Under the pieces are notes generated by a model. The model was not told the DNA's origin and ran no database searches. It worked only from the letters and a program-made list of their open reading frames with translations. A stretch of DNA of 64,000 nt. Origin: DASWIP01 sp036397635 (GTDB lineage Bacteria; Actinomycetota; AC-67). The position numbers and the translations under genes were made by a program. Shown here in pieces: positions 42,935 to 52,439 of the stretch; position 1 is the first letter of the stretch, and each line of letters begins with the position of its first letter. The stretch covers positions 11,826 to 75,825 of the forward strand of contig DASWIP010000128.1 in assembly GCA_036397635.1 (NCBI GenBank), given 5' to 3'.

Positions 42935-45900
42935 GCATCGACGAGCGCGAGATCGGGCCGGACGCGGCGCCGCTGCCGGAGGAGGTTGCGCCGCGCGCGC
43001 TCGTCCCGAGCGCGCGCGAGCGCGAGGCCGGCGCGCCCGCGCCGCACCGGATCGGGCGTTCGGCCGATCCGGTGCGCGCAACCCCCACGTTCAAGCTGCG
43101 GGACTGGCTGAGGTCGTGGAGCCCGCGCGCGCTGCTCGCAGGCGCGCCGGCGTTCCCGATCGTGGCGCTCGGCCTGTTCCAGGTGATCCAGCAGTGGGAC
43201 GACGCCGCGTGGGGCGTGCTCCTGCCGGAGGTGCGCGCAGAGTTCCGGCTCGACACCGACTTCATCCTGACCCTGAACGCGGTGCTCGGGCTGGTGATGC
43301 TGCAACTGCTCGGCCCCTTGTTCGGGTACCTGGCCGACCGGATCCGTCGGGTCAACCTGCTGCGCGCCGGCGCGATCATCGCCAACGTGTCGTCGATGGC
43401 GACCGGCGCCGCCGCCGGCGTGCCGCATCTGATCCTCGGACGCGTCGGCGTGAACGTGGGCACCGCGGTGCTACAGCCGACGGGATTGCCCCTGATCGCC
43501 GACTGGTATCCGTCACGGACGCGCGCGCGCCTGCTGTTCGCGCTCGCCGTGTTCGGCGGGGTGGGCGCGGTCGCGGGGCCGCTGCTCGGCGGCTATCTGG
43601 GCACGCGCTACGGGTGGAGGGTGTCGCTGTACGGGCTGGGGGTCGTGGCCCTGGTCGTCACGGTGCTGACGTTCCTGCTGCGCGAGCCTCCGCGGGGCTA
43701 TCAGGACCGTCTCGAGATGGGCGCCGACGAGCAGCGCGCCCGGCGCGAGCAACCGCCGATTGGCTGGCGCGAGGGATGGCGCACCGCGGCGAGCATCCGC
43801 ACGATCCGCCGGCTGTGGTTCGTCGCACCCTTCTCGGCGGCGATTAACTTCGCGGTCATCAGCTTCATGAGCACCTACTACGCCGAGGAGTTCGGCGTCG
43901 GTCTGTCCGGGCGCAGCTACATCAGCGCGCTGTCGCTGGCGGTCGCTGTTGCGCTGCTGATCGCCGCCGGTCCTATCGCCGACCGCATCCTCATCCGCAG
44001 CCCGGGCCGGTTCATGGCAGCGATGGGGCTGGTGTTCGTGATCCAGGCGGGCGGATTCCTGATGCTGTGGTTCACGCCTTGGCTCGGCGTGGCGGTCGGG
44101 ATCAACCTCGTGATGGTCGCGCTCAACGGCCTGTTCCTCCCCGCCTTCTACACCCTGCTGACCATGGTCGTCCCCGCGCGCGTCCGCGGCCTGGGCATCG
44201 CGACGCTCGGGCCCTGGCTGGCGCTCGGCGCGCCGCTGATCGCCGCGGTCCTCGCGCTGGGATCCAACACGGGCCTGCGTCCAGCGATGCTGCTGTTCGT
44301 CCCGATGGCGCTGCTCGGCTCGGCGATCATCGGCACGGCCGGCGCCGGCGTCGGCCGCGACATCCGAGCCTCGCGCGCGGCCAGCATGGCCGAAGCCGAA
44401 GCCGACCGCGCCCGCGAGGCGGGGCGCGCGAAGCTGCTCGTGTGTCGCGAGGTCGACGTGCACTACGACGGCGTGCAGATCCTGTTCGAGGTGGACCTCG
44501 ACGTCGCCGAAGGCGAGATCGTCGCGCTGCTCGGCACGAACGGGGCCGGCAAGTCGACGTTGCTGCGCGCGATCGCCGGCGTGTCGGAAGCCACCGGCGG
44601 CGCGATCTTCTACGACGGCCGCGACATCACCCACAACCCGCCCCACGCGACCGCGGCCGCCGGCGTGGTGATGCTGCCGGGCGGCCGCGCGATCTTCCCC
44701 ACGCTGAGCGTGCGCGAGAACCTTCGCGCAGCCGCGTGGCTGCGGGGCGAGACCGACGAGGGCGTCGAGGAGATCCTGGGGATGTTCCCCGCGCTGCGGG
44801 AGCGGCTCGACGTCGCGGCCGGCGACATGTCCGGTGGCGAGCAGCAGATGCTCGCGCTCGGGCAGGCGTTCCTGATGCGCCCGCGGCTGCTGATGATCGA
44901 CGAGCTATCCCTCGGGCTGGCGCCGGCGGTGGTGGCGCAGCTGCTCGACATCCTGCGCGCGATCCACGCGCAGGGCACGACCATCCTGCTGGTCGAGCAG
45001 TCGGTCAACCTCGCGCTGTCGATCGCCGAGCGCGCGGTGTTCATGGAGAAGGGCGAGGTGCGCTACGACGGGCCGGCCGCCGAGCTGCTGGGACGCGGCG
45101 ACGTCGTGCGCGCGGTGTTCCTGGGCGGCGCGGTCACCGGCGCGGACCTGACGCGGCCGCGCGACCGGCGCCGCGCCGAGGAGACCCGGCGCACGGTGTT
45201 GCGCGCCGAGGGACTGACGGTGCGCTACGGGGGCGTAACCGCCATCGACGACGTGTCTCTCCACGTGGACGAGCGCGAGATCGTGGGCATCATCGGGCCC
45301 AACGGCGCCGGCAAGACCACGCTGTTCGACGCCCTCAGCGGCTTCGCGTCGGTGGTGGCGGGACGGGTGCTGCTCGACGAGGCCGAGGTGACGACGCTGC
45401 GGCCGGACGAGCGCGCGCGCCTCGGGCTGACGCGCTCGTTCCAAAGCGTGCGGCTGTTCCCGACCATGACCGCCCGCGAGGCGGTCGCGGTCGCGTTGGA
45501 GCGTCACCTCGACGACGAGAGCGCGCTCGCCGCGATGACCTGGGCGCCGAAGCTGCGCGCGCTCGAGCGCCGGCACGCGCGCCGTATCGACGGGCTGCTC
45601 GCACTGCTCGGCTTGCGCGGTCACGGCGACAAGTTCGTCGCGGAGCTGTCCACCGCGATGCGGCGGATCGTGGACCTCGCCTGCGTGACCGCGACCGAGC
45701 CGAAGGTGCTGCTCCTCGACGAGCCCTCCAGCGGGCTCGCGCAATCAGAGGCGGAGGAGCTTGGGCCGCTGCTCGCGCGGCTGGTGCGCGAAACCGGCTG
45801 CGGCCTGGCGATCATCGAGCACGACATCGGGCTGGTGACCGCGCTGTCCGAGCGAATGATCGCGATGGACCTCGGACGCGTGATCGCAGAAGGCGACCCG

Positions 45901-45990
45901 GCCGAGGTGGTCGCGAACCCGGACGTGATCCGCGCCGCGCTCGGCGGACGCGATGACCTGATCAGACGAACCCAGAGCAGAAAGGCGTGA
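42931..45990 (+). CDS. triple fusion: MFS transporter - LivF-like ATPase - LivG-like ATPase
   Basis: 1019 residues from GTG 42931 (overlapping the permease stop, GTGA). Residues about 65-475 are a 12-helix major-facilitator-like carrier (FGYLADRIRRVNLLRAG, LGRVGVNVGTAVLQPTGLPL split at 20). Residues about 500-735 are a complete LivF-type ATPase (Walker A GTNGAGKST near 534, SGGEQQ, LLMIDE). Residues about 755-1010 are a LivG-type ATPase (GPNGAGKTT near 789, LSTAMRRIVDLA in place of the signature, LLLDEPSSGL). No stop or frameshift separates them. The two ATPases must serve the fused permease upstream; why a carrier is attached is unknown. Confidence 0.85.
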   Translation: MSIDEREIGPDAAPLPEEVAPRALVPSAREREAGAPAPHRIGRSADPVRATPTFKLRDWLRSWSPRALLAGAPAFPIVALGLFQVIQQWDDAAWGVLLPEVRAEFRLDTDFILTLNAVLGLVMLQLLGPLFGYLADRIRRVNLLRAGAIIANVSSMATGAAAGVPHLILGRVGVNVGTAVLQPTGLPLIADWYPSRTRARLLFALAVFGGVGAVAGPLLGGYLGTRYGWRVSLYGLGVVALVVTVLTFLLREPPRGYQDRLEMGADEQRARREQPPIGWREGWRTAASIRTIRRLWFVAPFSAAINFAVISFMSTYYAEEFGVGLSGRSYISALSLAVAVALLIAAGPIADRILIRSPGRFMAAMGLVFVIQAGGFLMLWFTPWLGVAVGINLVMVALNGLFLPAFYTLLTMVVPARVRGLGIATLGPWLALGAPLIAAVLALGSNTGLRPAMLLFVPMALLGSAIIGTAGAGVGRDIRASRAASMAEAEADRAREAGRAKLLVCREVDVHYDGVQILFEVDLDVAEGEIVALLGTNGAGKSTLLRAIAGVSEATGGAIFYDGRDITHNPPHATAAAGVVMLPGGRAIFPTLSVRENLRAAAWLRGETDEGVEEILGMFPALRERLDVAAGDMSGGEQQMLALGQAFLMRPRLLMIDELSLGLAPAVVAQLLDILRAIHAQGTTILLVEQSVNLALSIAERAVFMEKGEVRYDGPAAELLGRGDVVRAVFLGGAVTGADLTRPRDRRRAEETRRTVLRAEGLTVRYGGVTAIDDVSLHVDEREIVGIIGPNGAGKTTLFDALSGFASVVAGRVLLDEAEVTTLRPDERARLGLTRSFQSVRLFPTMTAREAVAVALERHLDDESALAAMTWAPKLRALERRHARRIDGLLALLGLRGHGDKFVAELSTAMRRIVDLACVTATEPKVLLLDEPSSGLAQSEAEELGPLLARLVRETGCGLAIIEHDIGLVTALSERMIAMDLGRVIAEGDPAEVVANPDVIRAALGGRDDLIRRTQSRKA

Positions 45991-45994
45991 TCCG

Positions 45995-46981
45995 ATGCCC
46001 CCACGCAAGAAGCCCATGACCCGGGACGAGTTCGCCGAGACCTTCGAGACGATGGCGGTCAACATCGGCCGCGTGATCAAGGGCAAGGACGACGTGATCC
46101 GCACTGCGCTGGTCGCGATGCTCGCCGACGGGCACACCCTGTTCGAGGACGCGCCGGGAACCGGCAAGACCATGCTCGCGCGCGCGATCGGGCTGACCAT
46201 CGACGCGAAGGTGATGCGGATCCAATGCACGCCCGACCTGCTTCCCTCCGACGTGACCGGCTCGCCGGTGCTGGACCGCAAGAGCGGACGCTTCGAGTTT
46301 CGCGAGGGACCGATCTTCGGCAACATCGTGCTCGCCGACGAGATCAACCGCGCGACGCCCAAGACACAGTCGGCCTTCCTGGAGGCGATGCAGGAGCGCA
46401 CGATCACCTCCGACGGCGTGACCTACGCGCTGCCGAACCCGTTCTTCGTGCTCGCGACCCAGAACCCGATCGAGCTCTCCGGGACCTTCCCGCTGCCGGA
46501 GGCCCAGCTCGACCGGTTCATGTTCAAGCTCACGCTGGGCTACCCGGACCGGCTCGCGGAAGCCGAGGTGCTCGACGCGAACTTCGTGCACGAGGCGATC
46601 GAGGACCTGACGCCGGTGATCGAGCCGAGCAACCTGATCGAGATGATGCAGTGGGCGACCGGGGTGACCGTGTCCGAGGCGATCAGGCTGTACGTCGTGG
46701 ACCTGGTCGCGGCGACCCGGCAGGAACAGGCGCTGCAGCTCGGCGCGTCCACGCGCGCGTCGCTGGCGTTGATGCGAGCATCGCGCGTGCTCGCCGCCTC
46801 GCAGGGCCGCGAGGACGTCGTACCCGACGACGTGCGCGCGCTCGCTCATCCGGTGCTCGTGCACCGGCTGATCCTGTCTCCCGACGCGGTCTTGCGCGAC
46901 GAGACCGTCGAGCAGGTGATCGAGCGCGTGCTCGCGCGCGTGAAAGTGCCGACCGGGCTGAAGGGGAGCGCGAGTGCCTGA
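45995..46981 (+). CDS. MoxR-family AAA+ ATPase
   Basis: 328 residues. Walker A APGTGKT near residue 53, Walker B VLADEIN near 113, sensor 1 LATQNP near 153 and the AAA lid with QLDRFMFK. MoxR proteins act as chaperone-like remodelers with DUF58 and von Willebrand-type partners; here the DUF58 gene follows with an 8-bp overlap. It begins 4 bp after the transporter fusion, so all belong to one operon. Confidence 0.92.
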   Translation: MPPRKKPMTRDEFAETFETMAVNIGRVIKGKDDVIRTALVAMLADGHTLFEDAPGTGKTMLARAIGLTIDAKVMRIQCTPDLLPSDVTGSPVLDRKSGRFEFREGPIFGNIVLADEINRATPKTQSAFLEAMQERTITSDGVTYALPNPFFVLATQNPIELSGTFPLPEAQLDRFMFKLTLGYPDRLAEAEVLDANFVHEAIEDLTPVIEPSNLIEMMQWATGVTVSEAIRLYVVDLVAATRQEQALQLGASTRASLALMRASRVLAASQGREDVVPDDVRALAHPVLVHRLILSPDAVLRDETVEQVIERVLARVKVPTGLKGSASA

Positions 46982-48236
46982 GCAGGTCCGGCGGCTCGCG
47001 CGACCGACCGCGTCGGGCGTGCTCGGCGTGGTCGAGCGCGTGACCGGCCTGACGCCTGCCGGCGTGGTGGTGCTGGGCGTTGCGGGGCTCGGGTGGCTGG
47101 TCGGATGGCGCACGGGCGGCCGCGTGCTGTTCCTGATGGCCTACGGCGCCGCCGGGTTCGTGGTCGCGCTCGCGCTGCTCGGACGGCGTGCGCCGGCGAT
47201 CACGGCCGCGCGCTCGGACCTGCCGATGCGTATCCGCGAGCAGCAGACGGTCTCCGTCGAGCTGACCGTGGCGGCGCGCCGGCGGCTGACCGGGCTGGTG
47301 CTCGAGGAGCAACAACATCCGCTGGTCGGCGCGCCGGTGCAACTGCTCGTCCCGTCGTTGCGACCCGGCCAGGAGGTGCGCCACCCCTACGCGTTCACCC
47401 CCGGCCTGCGCGGGGTGTATCCGGTCGGTCCGCTGACCGCGGTCGTCTCCGATCCGTTCGGGCTGACACGCCGGCGGGTCCCGGTGCTCGACGCCGTGGA
47501 GCTGATCGTGCACCCCAGCACCGAAGGCGTCACCGACCGGGTGCTCTCGCGCGAGTGGGAGGACCCGCCGGTGCGACCGCCCGTGTCGAAGCCCTGGCCG
47601 ACAGGCTTCGAGTTCTACGGGATGCGCGACTACGTGGAGGGCGACGACCCGCGCCGGATCGTGTGGCGCGCGGTCGCGCGCACCGGTCGCTACATGGTGC
47701 GCGAGTCCGAGCAGGGCATCACCGACCGCGTCACGATCGTGCTGGATACCAACGAGGCCGGCCACACCGACCTCACGCCCTCGGACACGTTCGAGACCGC
47801 GGTGCGCGCGGTCGCGTCGGTGGCGGTGCGTCACCTGCGTGACGGGTTCCTGGTCCGCATCGAAACGCCCGAGGGGGTGCTGGTGCCCGGCGCGCGCGGG
47901 ACCGCGAAGCGCACCACGATGCTGGATGCGCTGGCGCGCGTGCAGCGCGGCCGCGAGCAGCTCGCCGCCGCGATCCGCCGCGTGCTCGGCGATCCGCGCC
48001 GCGACACCCACCTGATCCTGGTGACGCCGCACCTCGACCACACCGCCGGCGCGATGCTGCGCGTGCTGCTCCAGCGGTCGGGGTCGATGACGTTCGTGCA
48101 CGTGGTCGGGGAGGATCCCGACATCGACTCGCTGCAGCGCGCGGCCGCCCTCGGCTGTGAGGTCGTGGAACTGCGTGTCGGCGATCCGCTGGCGGCGGTG
48201 TTCCGCCGCTCGATCGGGGCGGGGATCCGCGGATGA
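46974..48236 (+). CDS. DUF58 membrane protein
   Basis: 420 residues from GTG 46974. Two N-terminal TM helices (about 28-65), a middle beta region, and the DUF58 signature GMRDYVEGDDPRRIVWRAVAR near residue 215 (landmarks GMRDYVEGDDPRRI and VWRAVAR), followed by a vWA-like fold (RVTIVLDTNEAG). Standard partner of MoxR and TgpA-type proteins in cell-envelope assembly. Overlaps both neighbours. Confidence 0.9.
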   Translation: MPEQVRRLARPTASGVLGVVERVTGLTPAGVVVLGVAGLGWLVGWRTGGRVLFLMAYGAAGFVVALALLGRRAPAITAARSDLPMRIREQQTVSVELTVAARRRLTGLVLEEQQHPLVGAPVQLLVPSLRPGQEVRHPYAFTPGLRGVYPVGPLTAVVSDPFGLTRRRVPVLDAVELIVHPSTEGVTDRVLSREWEDPPVRPPVSKPWPTGFEFYGMRDYVEGDDPRRIVWRAVARTGRYMVRESEQGITDRVTIVLDTNEAGHTDLTPSDTFETAVRAVASVAVRHLRDGFLVRIETPEGVLVPGARGTAKRTTMLDALARVQRGREQLAAAIRRVLGDPRRDTHLILVTPHLDHTAGAMLRVLLQRSGSMTFVHVVGEDPDIDSLQRAAALGCEVVELRVGDPLAAVFRRSIGAGIRG

Positions 48237-50938
48237 GCGTCCAAGCGCCCGAGCGTCCGCTGCCGCAGGTCGACCAAGAGCCGGCGCCGCCGGCGCGCCC
48301 GGCGCTGCGACCGGTGTTCGCCGGAGCGCTCGCGTCGGCGGCGGCCGCGTGGATGGCCGGCGGCTTGTTCCGCGGCGTCGCACCGCGCGCGATCGCGCTC
48401 GGCGGTGTGCTGCTCGGCGCGGGGCTGATCGTATGGTCGACGCGGACGCGCAGGCCCACGGTCGTGCAGTACCTGGTGCTGCCGGCGGCGATCGTCGGCG
48501 GCGCGCTGCTCGTGCTGCCCGAAACCGGCGAGGGAAGCGCGAACATCATCAGCCTGGTCGCCGAGGCGTTGCGCGCCGGCGGCCTCCGGCAGCCGCCGGT
48601 GGCCTTCGACCCGGGATGGCGGTTCCTGCTGTTCGCGCTCGCGGCTGTGCTGGCGGCAGCATCCGGGTCGGTCGCGTGGTCGCTGGACCGGCCGAAGCTC
48701 GCCGCGCTGGTGCCGCTGCCGGTGATCTTCGGCGCGGCGGTGCTACAGCCCGAGGGCAGCGCTGTCGCCTCCAGCGCCGTCGCGATCGCGCTCATGCTGG
48801 GCGCGCTCGCCGTCGCGTACGGCTCGGAGCTGGCGGGGAGCGCCGATGCCGGTGCGCGCTTCGAGACGCGTCGCCTCGGACGCGGCGCGGCGCTGGTCGC
48901 CGCGTTGGTGGTCGCGCTGGTCGCCCTGGATCGCGCGAGCGTGCTGTTCCCCGACGTCGAGCTGGATCGTGTGGTGCCGGCCCAGCGGCCGCCGTCGGGC
49001 GCGAGCGTCGGCGCGGACCGGGTTCTGTTCACCGTCACCGCCGGCACGCCCGGCCCCTGGCGCCTCGGCGTGCTCGACGTCTACGACGGCTCGGGCTGGC
49101 TGCTGCCGCCGTTCGATCCCGCGCGCCAGCGGCGGGTGCGCGGCCAGATCGCGGGCGCGCCGGACGCCGACGAGCTGGTGACCGCGCGCTTCACGGTCGG
49201 CGATCTCCCCGGACACGCCATCCCGGGCCTGGCGAACCCGTCGGCGCTGCAGACCGATGCGACCGTCGAGCTGGATCCACGCACGAGCGTGCTGCGTCTG
49301 CCCGAGCAGCGCGCCGAGCCCGGCCTGACCTACACGATCACCGCGCCGGCGCCGCCGGGCGGGCGGGCGCTCGCCGCCGCCGGACCGCCGCCCAACGACC
49401 TAGCTGAGTTCCTCGGGGCGCCCTCGCCGCCGAACGAGGTGGTCGCGCTGCTCGCCGATGCACCCGAGAACCCCTGGGACCGACTGGTGTTCGCGCGCGC
49501 CGCGCTGTTCGAGCAGGTCGTCGCGGCCGGTGCGGGGCAGCCTGTCGACGTGCTGCCTGCGCGCGTCGCCGAGCTGCTCGGAGGTGAGGAGGCGACGCCG
49601 TTCGAGATCACCGCCGCCGAGGCGCTGCTCGCGCGCTGGGCAGGGGTGCCTTCGCGGATCGGCTACGGGTTCTACGCCGGCGACCCGCTGGAGCCCGGCG
49701 TGTTCGAGGTGCACCCGCGGCACGGCGCGACCTGGCTGGAGGTGTTCTTCGACGGGCACGGCTGGGTGCCCGTCGTCGGTGTGCCGCCGCGCGCGCGGTC
49801 GAGCCTGAGCCCCGACGAGCAGCAGGAGAACCCGAACGTGCTGCCGACCGAGGAGCTTGCGTTGATCGTGCACGTGCCCGTGCTGCGCGAGACGCAACTG
49901 TTGCTGTTCGTCACGGTGCGGTGGTGGCTGGCGCGCGCGCTGCCGGTCGCGGCCGGCGCGCTGCTCGTCTGGTGGCTGTTGCCCGGGGTGGTGAAGGTCA
50001 TGCGTCGAGTGCGACGCCGACGCTGGGCCGTGAGCGAGGGCTTCGTCGCGCGCATCCTTGTCGCCTACGCCGACCTGCGTGACACCGTGACCGATCTCGG
50101 CGTGCGCGGTCGGACGCTTACGCCGCTGCGGTTCCTCGAGGTCGTCGAGCCCGACGCCGAACACACCGAGCTTGCGTGGCTGGTGACGCGCGCGCTCTGG
50201 GGTGACCTCGGGCGCGACCTGGGCGCCGAGGACGTCGAGCGCGCCGAGGAGATGGCGCGCTCGGTGACGCGGCGGATCCGCCGCGCGCAGCCCGGCGGGA
50301 TGCGGCTGCTCGCGTTCGGGTCGCGCGCGTCGCTGCGAGATCCGTACACGCGCGAGGCCCCGGCGCTGTGGCGCGCGCGTCGTGTCGCTCTGGTGGCGAC
50401 CATGCTGGCGGTTTCGCTCGGCGCGTGCGCGCAAGCCGTCGTCGTGGCCGGCGGCGCGCCCGGCGAGCTGCCGCCGCGTCTGGTCCCCGAGCGACTCGGA
50501 GAGGTCGCGTTCCGTCGTGAGCCACTGGCCGAACGCGCCTACGAGCAGGCCGGCCAGAGTTCGCTCGTGCACGAAGGTCGCGTGTGGACGCTGCGGCGCG
50601 AGGGCGCCGTGGAGGCTTACGTGCAGATCGCATCGTTCGTCGGCGGCATCGACGCGCTCGATGACGAGGTGCGTGACAAGGTGCTCGACTCGATCGGGAC
50701 GGGCGGCTTTGAGCTGCAGCGACTCGGCGAGGAACGAGCCTGGATCCAGCAGCTCCCCGAGCAGCGGATGCTGCTGAGCTTCGGCGACGACGGGCGGTCG
50801 TTCACCCTGCTGGTCGCGCGGCGCACGTTCGCCGAGGCCGATGAGGTCTTCGGCGACCTGCTGCGTTACCAGCATGGGGACCCGACCGGCGCGCGCGCGC
50901 CGGTCCCCGCGTACGATCCGAGGCGGGGAACCAGATGA
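48233..50938 (+). CDS. TgpA-like transglutaminase-fold membrane protein with lost triad, fused to a lipoprotein-like domain
   Basis: 901 residues. About six N-terminal TM helices (45-235), an extracytoplasmic region with a transglutaminase-like core near 450-515, a TM near 570-590 and a cytoplasmic DUF4129-like part. In the core, Pro456 stands where the catalytic Cys is expected (TPFEITAAEALLARWAGVPS), the His position reads ATW and the Asp position VPVV, so the triad is gone. After residue 715 comes MLAVSLGAC, a lipobox-like hydrophobic segment, then about 170 residues of soluble sequence, as if a lipoprotein gene had been fused in. ATGA overlap with the next gene. Confidence 0.8.
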   Translation: MSVQAPERPLPQVDQEPAPPARPALRPVFAGALASAAAAWMAGGLFRGVAPRAIALGGVLLGAGLIVWSTRTRRPTVVQYLVLPAAIVGGALLVLPETGEGSANIISLVAEALRAGGLRQPPVAFDPGWRFLLFALAAVLAAASGSVAWSLDRPKLAALVPLPVIFGAAVLQPEGSAVASSAVAIALMLGALAVAYGSELAGSADAGARFETRRLGRGAALVAALVVALVALDRASVLFPDVELDRVVPAQRPPSGASVGADRVLFTVTAGTPGPWRLGVLDVYDGSGWLLPPFDPARQRRVRGQIAGAPDADELVTARFTVGDLPGHAIPGLANPSALQTDATVELDPRTSVLRLPEQRAEPGLTYTITAPAPPGGRALAAAGPPPNDLAEFLGAPSPPNEVVALLADAPENPWDRLVFARAALFEQVVAAGAGQPVDVLPARVAELLGGEEATPFEITAAEALLARWAGVPSRIGYGFYAGDPLEPGVFEVHPRHGATWLEVFFDGHGWVPVVGVPPRARSSLSPDEQQENPNVLPTEELALIVHVPVLRETQLLLFVTVRWWLARALPVAAGALLVWWLLPGVVKVMRRVRRRRWAVSEGFVARILVAYADLRDTVTDLGVRGRTLTPLRFLEVVEPDAEHTELAWLVTRALWGDLGRDLGAEDVERAEEMARSVTRRIRRAQPGGMRLLAFGSRASLRDPYTREAPALWRARRVALVATMLAVSLGACAQAVVVAGGAPGELPPRLVPERLGEVAFRREPLAERAYEQAGQSSLVHEGRVWTLRREGAVEAYVQIASFVGGIDALDDEVRDKVLDSIGTGGFELQRLGEERAWIQQLPEQRMLLSFGDDGRSFTLLVARRTFAEADEVFGDLLRYQHGDPTGARAPVPAYDPRRGTR

Positions 50939-51924
50939 GGCTCCGTGGGATGGCGCTGCTCGCCGGCCTGGCGCTGGCGACCTCGGCGTGCGCCGGGCCG
51001 CGCGCGCCACTCGAGATCGACTCGAAGGGGATCCCGGTGGACATCGTGCTGGGCCGGCAAGACCAGCCGCCGTACCCGCCGAACCTGAACCCCGGTCCCG
51101 CCGGGTTCCCCGGGTTCATCCAGCCGCCGATCCCGCGGCCGCAGCCGGGCATCCAGCCGCCGTCGCCGCCGCCGGCGGAGGCGTGCCCGCCCGCGAGCGG
51201 GCTCGACTCGCCGCTGCTGGCCGCGCGCCTGACCGCGCCGCTCCCGCCGGCGGAGGCGACCTACGCGTTCCGCAACGAAGGCTCGTTCCAGGTCGGTGAG
51301 GGCGCGCCGAGCCAGTATCCGCCGATCACGCGGCGCACCGTGTCGAACGTGCGCGCGATCGCCGGCGAGGGCAACTTCGAGTTCGACGTCTCGATCCGAC
51401 TGCTCGACGACACGACCGTCACGACCTATCGCGTGCTCAACTCGGGGACGACGCCCGACCGGGGCGTGTTCATCGCGCGCATCGTGACCGAGCGCGACGA
51501 GGGTGCCGACGCGTTCGTGCCGACCACGCCGATCAAGCTGCTGCCGTTCCCCGCGCCCGACGATGGAACGAATACCGAGGATGAGCGAGAGGCGATCCTC
51601 GGGAGTGAGTACCGCTCGAGCGGTACCGATCCGCTCACCCAGACCACGATGTTCCTGGAGGCGCGCATCGCGGCCGCGAAGGCGCGCGTCGATGCGTGCG
51701 GCGAGTGGGTGGACGGCTTCGAGGTCGAGGTATTGCGCGGCAGCATCGTCGGGCCGGCCAAGCAGATCAGCTTCACCGGCCGGTACGTGGTCGCGCCGCA
51801 GTACGGCGGGATGATCGTCGAGGACCAGATCGACCTCTCGGGCTCCGAAGCGCTCGAGCAGCTGCGCTCGGCCAACCGCGCGCGCATCAACCGCGTCCCG
51901 CTTCCCGCCGCTGAGCCTTCCTAG
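50935..51924 (+). CDS. lipoprotein of unknown function, end of MoxR operon
   Basis: 329 residues with lipobox ATSAC (Cys at about 19), a Pro-rich linker (residues 45-85) that may span the wall, and a C-terminal domain with paired Cys and beta-strand character. No family recognised. Starts at ATG 50935 within the stop of the TgpA-like gene, hence translated with it; it is probably the outer partner of the MoxR-DUF58-TgpA set. Confidence 0.8.
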   Translation: MRLRGMALLAGLALATSACAGPRAPLEIDSKGIPVDIVLGRQDQPPYPPNLNPGPAGFPGFIQPPIPRPQPGIQPPSPPPAEACPPASGLDSPLLAARLTAPLPPAEATYAFRNEGSFQVGEGAPSQYPPITRRTVSNVRAIAGEGNFEFDVSIRLLDDTTVTTYRVLNSGTTPDRGVFIARIVTERDEGADAFVPTTPIKLLPFPAPDDGTNTEDEREAILGSEYRSSGTDPLTQTTMFLEARIAAAKARVDACGEWVDGFEVEVLRGSIVGPAKQISFTGRYVVAPQYGGMIVEDQIDLSGSEALEQLRSANRARINRVPLPAAEPS

Positions 51925-51929
51925 CCTTC

Positions 51930-52361
51930 CTAGTCGATACGGATGCGCCCGTCGGCACCGATCGGGAAGTGCGGGTTGTGCGCGACCTCCCAGAGGTGGC
52001 CATCCGGGTCGGCGAAGTAGCCCGAGTAGCCGCCCCAATCGGCGCGCTCCGCCGGCTTGATGATCGTCGCGCCGGCCTCCTGTGCCGCGAGCAGCGCCGC
52101 GTCCACCGCGTCCCCGCCCTCCACGTTGATCGCCAGGGTCACACCGCCGAAGCTGCCGCGCGCCGGATCACGGATGGCCGCGTCGGCGGCGAGCTGCTCG
52201 AACGGGAACAGGCCGAGATAACTGTCCGCCGTACGGAACCAGCAGATCGCCTCGTTCGATGCCGAGCACCGCTCCCATCCGAGTGCCTCGTAGAACCGTT
52301 GCGCGCGCGCGAGATCGCCCACCCCGAGCGTCACGATGCTGATCCGAGCCGGTACCGTCAT
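51930..52361 (-). CDS. VOC-family (glyoxalase-fold) protein
   Basis: 143 residues with two beta-alpha-beta-beta-beta modules: RISIVTLGVGDLARAQRFYE near the start and the C-terminal YSGYFADPDGHLWEVAHNP. Metal-ligand-like Glu and His are present in the last module. Substrate unknown; members include dioxygenases, glyoxalases and drug-binding proteins. Convergent with the lipoprotein gene, five bases apart. Confidence 0.88.
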   Translation of the reverse strand: MTVPARISIVTLGVGDLARAQRFYEALGWERCSASNEAICWFRTADSYLGLFPFEQLAADAAIRDPARGSFGGVTLAINVEGGDAVDAALLAAQEAGATIIKPAERADWGGYSGYFADPDGHLWEVAHNPHFPIGADGRIRID

Positions 52362-52439
52362 GACCCCTCCCTGTCTGCTGGGACCATAGCGGTACCCACC
52401 GACGGAAGGTCAGGGCGATGATGCGTCGAAGGTGTCGCC

